This document shows positions 58,688-64,000 of a stretch of 64,000 nucleotides of DNA, piece after piece (the first letter of the stretch is position 1; the number at the start of each line of letters is the position of its first letter). The DNA comes from Microbacterium sp. M28. GTDB taxonomy: Bacteria > Actinomycetota > Actinomycetes > Actinomycetales > Microbacteriaceae. The stretch covers positions 1,116,001 through 1,180,000 of the forward strand of contig NZ_CP107546.1 in NCBI RefSeq assembly GCF_025836995.1, written 5' to 3'. A model generated the notes under the pieces. That model was not told the DNA's origin. It saw nothing but the letters and a program-made list of their open reading frames with translations, and made no database searches. The position numbers were made by a program, and so were the translations under genes.

Positions 58688-60009
58688 AGCGCCCCCAGCA
58701 TCCGTTCCCACAGCAGGGTGAACTCGGGAAGGGTCTTGGCGGTCGTGCCGATGTCGTCGATCTCCACGCCGGGCACCCGCAGCCCGACCAGTGCACCGGT
58801 GGTCGCCATGCGGTGGTCGTGGTGCGCGGCCCAGGTTCCGCCTGAGAGCTCGCGCGGAACGATGCGCAGGCCGTCGGAGAGCTCCTCCGCCTCGCCGCCG
58901 AGCGCGCGGATGTTGCGCACGAGGGCCGCGATGCGGTCGGTCTCGTGCAGGCGGATGTGGCCGATCCCGCGGATCGTGGACGGGGAATCGGCGAAGAGGG
59001 CGAGACCGACGATGGTGGGCGTGAGCTCGCTCGCCGCGGACAGGTCCAGATCCACACCCCTGATCCCGGAGCCGGCGCGTACGGTCAGGTCGCCGTGCTG
59101 GCGGCTGGCGTGGGCGCCCATGGACTGGAGGATGTCCGGCAGGAGCGCGCCCGGCTGCGTCGAATGCAGGGGCCAGTTCCTGACGGTGACCTCGCCGCCG
59201 GTGACGAGGGCTGCACCGAGGAACGGCGCGGCGTTGGACAGATCGGGCTCGATCGCGATCTCCTTGGCGCGGGGAACGCCGGCCTCGACCAGCCACTCGC
59301 CGGTGGCGGGGCGCTCGATGCGGATGCCACGGCGGCTGAGCGACTCGATCGTCATGTCGATGTGCGGCAGGCTCGGGAGGTGCTCGCCTGTGTGCACGAG
59401 GTGCAACCCGACGTCGAAGCGGGGAGCGGCCAGCAGGAGGCCGGAGACGAACTGGCTGGAGGCGGAGGCGTCGATCTCGATGCGCCCGCCGCGGATGCGG
59501 CCGTGGCCGCGGATCGTGAACGGAAGCGACCATGTCCCCTCGTCGTCGACGTCGACGCCGAGGTCACGAAGGGCCGTGATCATGGCACCCATCGGACGGT
59601 GCAGAGCGGTCTCGTGCGCGGTGAGGTGCACGTCCTCGCGGGCGAGACCGGCGAGCGGGGCGATGAACCGCATCACGGTTCCCGCCTGTCCGCAGTCGAT
59701 CGTGACGCCTCCGTCGAGCGGAGCAGGGGTGACGACGAGGTCCGGGCCGAATTCCCCTCCGGCATCCACCTCCTCGATGCCGATGCCCAGGGCCCGCAGC
59801 GCTTCGATCATGCGGCGCGAGTCGTCCGAGTGCAGCGGGGAGACGAGCCGTCCGGGGCCGTCCGCGATCGCGGCGATGATGAGCTCGCGGTTGGTCAGGG
59901 ACTTGGAACCGGGAACGGTCACCGCGGCGCGCACCGGGCCGTCGGCGCTGGGCGCGGCGTAGGCGCCGCGTTCGGGAGCGGTGGCGGGGGAATACCGATT
60001 GTCTCTCAT
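58684..60009 (-). CDS. aroA: 3-phosphoshikimate 1-carboxyvinyltransferase (EPSP synthase)
   Basis: 441 residues. P-G-S-K-S-L-T-N-R near residue 33, L-H-S-D-D-S-R-R-M at about 59, the G-Q-A-G-T-V-M-R-F loop at about 105 (commonly G-N-A-G-T) and H-E-T-D-R-I near 352 are the active-site motifs. It joins shikimate-3-P and PEP in aromatic amino-acid synthesis. The start is 8 bases after TACAGT. It is coupled to rsgA and divergent from sigH, the arrangement known from other Actinobacteria. Confidence 0.95.
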   Translation of the reverse strand: MRDNRYSPATAPERGAYAAPSADGPVRAAVTVPGSKSLTNRELIIAAIADGPGRLVSPLHSDDSRRMIEALRALGIGIEEVDAGGEFGPDLVVTPAPLDGGVTIDCGQAGTVMRFIAPLAGLAREDVHLTAHETALHRPMGAMITALRDLGVDVDDEGTWSLPFTIRGHGRIRGGRIEIDASASSQFVSGLLLAAPRFDVGLHLVHTGEHLPSLPHIDMTIESLSRRGIRIERPATGEWLVEAGVPRAKEIAIEPDLSNAAPFLGAALVTGGEVTVRNWPLHSTQPGALLPDILQSMGAHASRQHGDLTVRAGSGIRGVDLDLSAASELTPTIVGLALFADSPSTIRGIGHIRLHETDRIAALVRNIRALGGEAEELSDGLRIVPRELSGGTWAAHHDHRMATTGALVGLRVPGVEIDDIGTTAKTLPEFTLLWERMLGAL

Positions 60010-60017
60010 CGGTTCCC

Positions 60018-60023
60018 ACTGTA
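60018..60023 (-). promoter_or_regulatory. -10 element of aroA-rsgA
   Basis: TACAGT on the minus strand, 8 bases before the ATG at 60009. Confidence 0.5.
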
Positions 60024-60058
60024 GTGAACGGTGGTGGCTACACCGAGAAGGAGTGGTG

Positions 60059-60721
60059 ATGATCGCGACGGTCGATCAGGAATTCGCGGACATCGTCGGC
60101 CTAGACTGGCCGGTGATGGATGACACCGCACCTGCCGACACGGTCGGCGACGCTCGGCGCGAGTTCGAGGAACAGGCGATCCCGTACATGGATCAGCTGT
60201 ATGCCGCGGCGATGCGCATGACACGCAACCCCGCCGACGCGGCCGATCTCGTGCAGGAGACCTTCGTGAAGGCCTTCGGCTCGTGGTCGTCGTTCTCGCA
60301 GGGGACGAACCTGAAGGCGTGGCTGTACCGGATTCTCACGAACACGTACATCAACATCTATCGCAAGAAGCAGCGCGAGCCGTTCCAGGGCACGATCGAC
60401 GAGCTCGAGGACTGGCAGCTGGGCGGGGCGGAGTCGACCACGGCGTCGCACAGCCGCTCGGCCGAAGCGGAGGCGATCGACCGGATGCCGGCATCCGTCG
60501 TCAAGGACGCCCTGCAGGAGCTCCCGGAGGACTTCCGGCTCGCGGTGTACCTCGCCGACGTCGAGGGATTCGCGTATCAGGAGATCGCCGACATCATGAA
60601 GACCCCCATCGGCACCGTGATGAGCCGTCTGCACCGTGGCAGACGGATGCTGCGGGAGCTGCTGGCAGATTACGCCGCCGAGCGAGGGATCGCCGCGGCC
60701 ACGACGAGGAGCAGGAAATGA
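60059..60721 (+). CDS. sigH: ECF sigma factor, SigH/SigR type
   Basis: Up to 220 residues from ATG 60059, which has GAAGGAG upstream. Region 2 has [11 protein letters not shown] and [12 protein letters not shown]; region 4 has [23 protein letters not shown] split over the helix-turn-helix. It directs the thiol-oxidative stress response. A TAGACT hexamer inside the gene (60102-60107) is 8 bases before ATG 60116, which would give a form 19 residues shorter. Its stop overlaps the anti-sigma gene (ATGA). Confidence 0.93.
   Translation: MIATVDQEFADIVGLDWPVMDDTAPADTVGDARREFEEQAIPYMDQLYAAAMRMTRNPADAADLVQETFVKAFGSWSSFSQGTNLKAWLYRILTNTYINIYRKKQREPFQGTIDELEDWQLGGAESTTASHSRSAEAEAIDRMPASVVKDALQELPEDFRLAVYLADVEGFAYQEIADIMKTPIGTVMSRLHRGRRMLRELLADYAAERGIAAATTRSRK
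60102..60107 (+). promoter_or_regulatory. Internal -10-like element in sigH
   Basis: TAGACT with ATG 60116 8 bases and GTG 60113 5 bases downstream, in frame. Possible second promoter for a shorter sigma factor. Confidence 0.4.
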
Positions 60722-60963
60722 GCGACTGCGGCTGCGAGAAGGCGCGTCAGGATCTGGAGGAGTACCTCCGCAACGAGGTGTGCAAGACCGAGCACGCCGA
60801 GATCCGCGAGCACCTGGAGAACTGCCCGGGGTGCCGTGACGAGGCGCTGGTGGCGACGACCCTGACCGAGGTGCTCGCCCGCGCCTGCAAGGAGTCCGCA
60901 CCCGAGGAGCTGCGCGACCAGGTGTTCGCCAGGCTCCGTGCTGTGCAGGCCACCGCCCACTGA
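60718..60963 (+). CDS. rsrA: Zinc anti-sigma factor, RsrA/RshA-like
   Basis: 81 residues. The zinc site H32-x3-C36-x2-C39 (H-L-E-N-C-P-G-C) with an N-terminal cysteine group C-G-C is that of ZAS redox anti-sigma factors. Reduced, it should hold SigH; on disulphide formation it lets go. Its ATG overlaps the sigH stop, so the two are coupled. Confidence 0.93.
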   Translation: MSDCGCEKARQDLEEYLRNEVCKTEHAEIREHLENCPGCRDEALVATTLTEVLARACKESAPEELRDQVFARLRAVQATAH

Positions 60964-60988
60964 CGGCATCGACGTCGCATGGTACCCA

Positions 60989-60994
60989 TAGGCT
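60989..60994 (+). promoter_or_regulatory. Leaderless -10 element of the Eis-like gene
   Basis: TAGGCT, 6 bases before the ATG at 61001. Confidence 0.6.
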
Positions 60995-61000
60995 GGTGCC

Positions 61001-62299
61001 ATGACTGACGCACGCAGTGTTCCCGTCGATTCCGCGTCCGCCGAGCGGCTGGCGGCCCAGGGCCTGACCTACCGTTTCATCGACACCGCATCGGATGCCG
61101 ACACCGAGGCTTTCCTCCGTGCGGATGCGCGCGGATTCCTCGATTCCGATCCGACCGCCGAGCAGGTGGGCGCCGACCGCTCGCTTCTCGCCGAGCGCCG
61201 CAACATCGGGGTCTTCGAGGCCGATGTCCCGGTCGGCGCCTGGCCGATCGCGACCGTCAACTCATGGGTCACGCCGTTGACGGTGCCCGACGGCGAGATC
61301 GACATGTGGGCGATCAGCTCGGTGACGGTCTCCGGAACCCACCGACGACGCGGCGTCGCGCGCGCACTGCTCGAGGGCGAGCTGCGTGCCGCGGCCGCCG
61401 CCGGCGTTCCGATCGCGGGACTCACGGCATCGGAGGCGACGATCTACGGCCGCTACGGGTTCGCACCGGCGATCCCGGTGGCCAGGATCAGGATCGACAC
61501 GCGCCGGGCAGGATGGGTCGGTCCGGACGTCGCGGGACGGGTGGAATACGTCGACCGCGAGACGCTGCAGGAGAACCTCGGGACCGTGCACGAGGTCGCC
61601 AGGACGCAGCGCACGGGACAGATCGCCGGATGGCAGGGCCGCTGGCGCCGCATGGCCGGCCTGTCCGTCGGGCACCCGAACGCCACGGCGATCCGCGGGG
61701 TGCGCTACCGCGACGCCGAGGGCGCGGTTCGCGGCGTCATGGCGTACCGGCTCACGGAGATCCCCGGCTCCTTCCGATTCGACCTCGAGGTCCAGCATCT
61801 CTCGGCCGTGACGGCGGACGCGCTCATCGCGCTGTGGCGGTTCGCGGTGCAGCACGACCTCGTCAACTCGGTGTCCGCCTCGCTGCGCCCGATCGACGAT
61901 CCGATCGTCTGGCTCGTGGCCGACCAGCGCGCGGTCGAGGTCACGGTGCACGATCACGGCTGGCTGCGCGTGCTGGACGTACCGAAGGCACTGGGCGCAC
62001 GGAGCTATCGCGCCCCGCTGGACCTCGTCCTTCGGGTCGAGGACCCGCTCGGGTTCGCCGCCGGTTCGTGGCGGCTGTCCGTCGATGCGGACGGCCGGGC
62101 CGCGGTCGCGCCCGTCGCGGATGACGCGACAGCCGACGTATCGCTCGATGCGGTCGCACTCGCGGCGCTGTACGCCGGGGGAGTGGACGCCGTCCAGCTG
62201 CGTGCGGCCGGCCGGCTCACGGCATCCGCGAGGACCGCGGCAGCCCTGGACGACGCCTTCCGCACGGCCGAGGCGCCGCTGCTGGCGATCTGGTACTGA
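61001..62299 (+). CDS. GNAT acetyltransferase, Eis-like
   Basis: 432 residues, the three-part Eis layout: an N-terminal GNAT domain (about 15-165) with S-S-V-T-V-S-G-T-H-R-R-R-G-V-A-R as the acetyl-CoA loop, a second GNAT-like domain (about 170-310) and a C-terminal SCP2-like domain. T-I-Y-G-R-Y-G-F holds the general-acid tyrosine. In Eis the terminal carboxylate is catalytic; this protein ends A-I-W-Y, so the free end is aromatic as in Eis (Phe). The acceptor amine is unknown; aminoglycosides are possible but not shown. Confidence 0.88.
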   Translation: MTDARSVPVDSASAERLAAQGLTYRFIDTASDADTEAFLRADARGFLDSDPTAEQVGADRSLLAERRNIGVFEADVPVGAWPIATVNSWVTPLTVPDGEIDMWAISSVTVSGTHRRRGVARALLEGELRAAAAAGVPIAGLTASEATIYGRYGFAPAIPVARIRIDTRRAGWVGPDVAGRVEYVDRETLQENLGTVHEVARTQRTGQIAGWQGRWRRMAGLSVGHPNATAIRGVRYRDAEGAVRGVMAYRLTEIPGSFRFDLEVQHLSAVTADALIALWRFAVQHDLVNSVSASLRPIDDPIVWLVADQRAVEVTVHDHGWLRVLDVPKALGARSYRAPLDLVLRVEDPLGFAAGSWRLSVDADGRAAVAPVADDATADVSLDAVALAALYAGGVDAVQLRAAGRLTASARTAAALDDAFRTAEAPLLAIWY

Positions 62300-62315
62300 T
62301 CTCCGCCACCGCACG

Positions 62316-62364
62316 ACGACGAAGCCCACCCGGACGCCATGCGCGTGCGGGTGGGCTTCGTCGT
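62316..62364. terminator. Bidirectional terminator between Eis-like gene and kgd
   Basis: Seventeen-base perfect arms (62316-62332 and 62348-62364) with a 15-base loop; the right arm ends 4 bases before the kgd stop. Confidence 0.8.
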
Positions 62365-62368
62365 GATG

Positions 62369-64000
62369 TCAGACCGTGAGGGCGCGCTTGAGGAGCTCGG
62401 CCTGCTCCTGCGCGTGGACCTTCGACGAACCCGTGGCAGGCGATGCCGACGCGGTCCTGGCGACCGTGCGGAACTGGCGCGGCCCGGGGACCTCGGCGAA
62501 CGCGAGGGCGAGGAACGGCCACGCACCCTGGTTCTCGGGCTCGTCCTGGACCCAGACCAGCTCGGCGTTCGGGTACGAATCCGTGATGGCCTTGAGCCCG
62601 TCGATCGGCGTCGGGTACAGCTGCTCCAGGCGGACCAGGGCGATCTCCGGGTTCGGCTTCTTGTCGAGCTCGGCGCGCAGATCCCAATGGATCTTGCCGG
62701 AGTGCACCAGCACGCGCTTGACGGCCGAGCGGTCGAGGCCGCGGGCGTCGTCGACGACCGGCTCGAAGCGTCCCTGCGTGAAGTCCTCCACCGGGCTGGT
62801 CGCACCGCGCAGGCGCAGCATCGCCTTCGGCGTGAAGACGATCAGCGGCTTGCGGGGGCGGGCGTATGCCTGACGGCGCAGCAGGTGGAAATAGGATGCC
62901 GGCGTCGACGGCCGCGCGACGATCATGTTCTCCTGCGCGCACAGCTGCAGGAAGCGCTCGATGCGCGCCGACGAGTGGTCAGGTCCCTGGCCCTCGTAAC
63001 CGTGCGGCAGCAGGAGCGTGACGCTGGACTGCTGGCCCCACTTCTGGTCGGCGGCGGAGATGTACTCGTCGATCACCGACTGGGCGCCGTTCGCGAAGTC
63101 GCCGAACTGCGCCTCCCAGAGCACGAGGGCCTCGGGGTTCTCGACCGAGTAGCCGTACTCGAACGCCATGGCGGCGTACTCGCTGAGCAGCGAGTCGTAC
63201 ACCCACACCCGGCCCTGGTTGTCGGACAGGTTCGCCAGCGGCAGCCACTCCTGGCCGTTCGAGCGGTCGTGCATCACGGCGTGGCGCTGCACGAACGTGC
63301 CGCGGCGCGAATCCTGTCCTGCGAGACGGACCGGCGTGCCCTCCACGAGTAGCGAGCCGAACGCGAGCAGCTCTCCGAAGCCCCAGTCGATGCCGCCGTT
63401 GCGGCTCATGTCGACGCGCTTGCCCAGCAGCTGCTGGATCTTCGGGTGGACCGTGAAGCCCTCCGGCTTGTTGTTGAACGCGTCGCCGATGAGGTGGATG
63501 ACCTCCGATGCGACGCCGGTCACCTCGGGGGCGCCGACGGTCTCCTCGACCGGGGCCAGCACAGGGGCGATGGGCGTCGCGCCCGTCTCCGCCGCGTGCG
63601 TCTCGGCGAACGCCACCTCGAGGCGGCGCTGGAAGTCGTCCTTCGCCTGCTCGTACTCCTCCTCGGTGATGTCACCGCGACCGACGAGCGACTCGGTGTA
63701 CAGCTTGCGGACCGAGCGCTTCGCCTGGATCAGGTCCGTCATGAGCGGCTGCGTCATCGACGGGTCGTCGCCCTCGTTGTGTCCGCGTCGGCGGTAGCAG
63801 ATCAGGTCGATCACGACATCGCGGTGGAACCGCTCGCGGTACTCGAACGCGAGCTGCGCGACGTGGATGACGGCCTCGGGGTCGTCGCCGTTCACGTGGA
63901 AGATGGGCGCCTGGATCGTCTTGGCGACGTCCGTGGCGTACACCGACGTGCGTGCGTCGGTGGGCGTCGTGGTGAAGCCGACCTGGTTGTTCACGACGAC
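62369..64000 (-). CDS. kgd: 2-oxoglutarate dehydrogenase E1/decarboxylase, 3' part
   Basis: The last 541 or so residues of a large TPP-dependent enzyme; the gene continues past the window edge. N-N-Q-V-G-F-T-T-T-P is the thiamine-diphosphate region, H-V-N-G-D-D-P-E-A-V and Y-R-R-R-G-H-N-E-G-D-D follow, and the transketolase-like domain has G-Q-D-S-R-R-G-T-F and Y-G-Y-S-V. In Actinobacteria this is the fused KGD (E1 with an E2-like N-terminal domain), active in the TCA cycle; the fused part is out of view. Confidence 0.92.
   Translation of the reverse strand, partial: VVVNNQVGFTTTPTDARTSVYATDVAKTIQAPIFHVNGDDPEAVIHVAQLAFEYRERFHRDVVIDLICYRRRGHNEGDDPSMTQPLMTDLIQAKRSVRKLYTESLVGRGDITEEEYEQAKDDFQRRLEVAFAETHAAETGATPIAPVLAPVEETVGAPEVTGVASEVIHLIGDAFNNKPEGFTVHPKIQQLLGKRVDMSRNGGIDWGFGELLAFGSLLVEGTPVRLAGQDSRRGTFVQRHAVMHDRSNGQEWLPLANLSDNQGRVWVYDSLLSEYAAMAFEYGYSVENPEALVLWEAQFGDFANGAQSVIDEYISAADQKWGQQSSVTLLLPHGYEGQGPDHSSARIERFLQLCAQENMIVARPSTPASYFHLLRRQAYARPRKPLIVFTPKAMLRLRGATSPVEDFTQGRFEPVVDDARGLDRSAVKRVLVHSGKIHWDLRAELDKKPNPEIALVRLEQLYPTPIDGLKAITDSYPNAELVWVQDEPENQGAWPFLALAFAEVPGPRQFRTVARTASASPATGSSKVHAQEQAELLKRALTV

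Overview
The window is a GC-rich chromosomal segment of a Gram-positive actinobacterium. Gene content and order (manA-whiB2-like, mtrA-mtrB-lpqB-comF-hpf-secA, pdtaS-like kinase next to whiB1-like, sigH-rsrA-aroA-rsgA, a 2-oxoglutarate dehydrogenase/decarboxylase) and the many leaderless genes point to Microbacteriaceae, most likely Microbacterium. Placement is by gene order and protein resemblance only; no search was run. No rRNA, tRNA, CRISPR array, prophage or transposase gene was seen.

Region 1 (1-18.8 kb) is a cell-envelope polysaccharide locus. It holds GT4 and GT2 glycosyltransferases, an acyltransferase-3 protein, a GT-C-like membrane protein, WecB and WecC (UDP-GlcNAc to UDP-ManNAc to UDP-ManNAcA), and a GT2 plus GtrA pair. 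It then has a galactofuranose module like that of mycobacteria: UDP-galactopyranose mutase, a Wzm/Wzt ABC exporter, and on the other strand GlfT1-like and GlfT2-like galactofuranosyltransferases with two O-antigen-ligase-like membrane proteins and a Pro/Thr/Ser-stalk membrane protein. The likely theme is assembly, export and attachment of a Galf-containing wall glycan.

Region 2 (18.8-27.6 kb) is conserved actinobacterial core: manA, a WhiB2-like regulator, a 1044-residue membrane glycosyltransferase, a DUF5719 protein, an Rv3259-like protein, a DUF3499 protein, and divergent RDD and SpoIIM-like membrane genes whose -10 elements overlap.

Region 3 (27.6-32.9 kb) looks like an accessory block set between spoIIM and the MoxR operon: aquaporin, furA-katG peroxide defence, and an orphan AbiEi-like/DUF559 protein bracketed on both sides by clusters of inverted repeats with the core TGTCCGGGTTGA.

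Region 4 (32.9-49.4 kb) is core again: a five-gene MoxR-DUF58-DUF4350-DUF4129 membrane operon, the MtrA-MtrB-LpqB envelope signalling operon, ComF-like protein, long-form hibernation factor, a coiled-coil protein, a PadR regulator and SecA.

Region 5 (49.4-64 kb) has an AlaA-like aminotransferase, a CpaE/Ssd-like ATPase with a SAF-domain protein, an excisionase-type HTH protein, a protein with an apparently duplicated Sm-like domain, an Rv3235-like protein, YceI, a PdtaS-like kinase, WhiB1, Bcp, RsgA, AroA, SigH/R with its zinc anti-sigma factor, an Eis-like acetyltransferase and the 3' part of kgd, which runs off the window.

Across the window many genes start 6-9 bases after a TANNNT hexamer with no Shine-Dalgarno sequence, so leaderless transcription seems common here. 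I used this to choose several GTG or internal starts.
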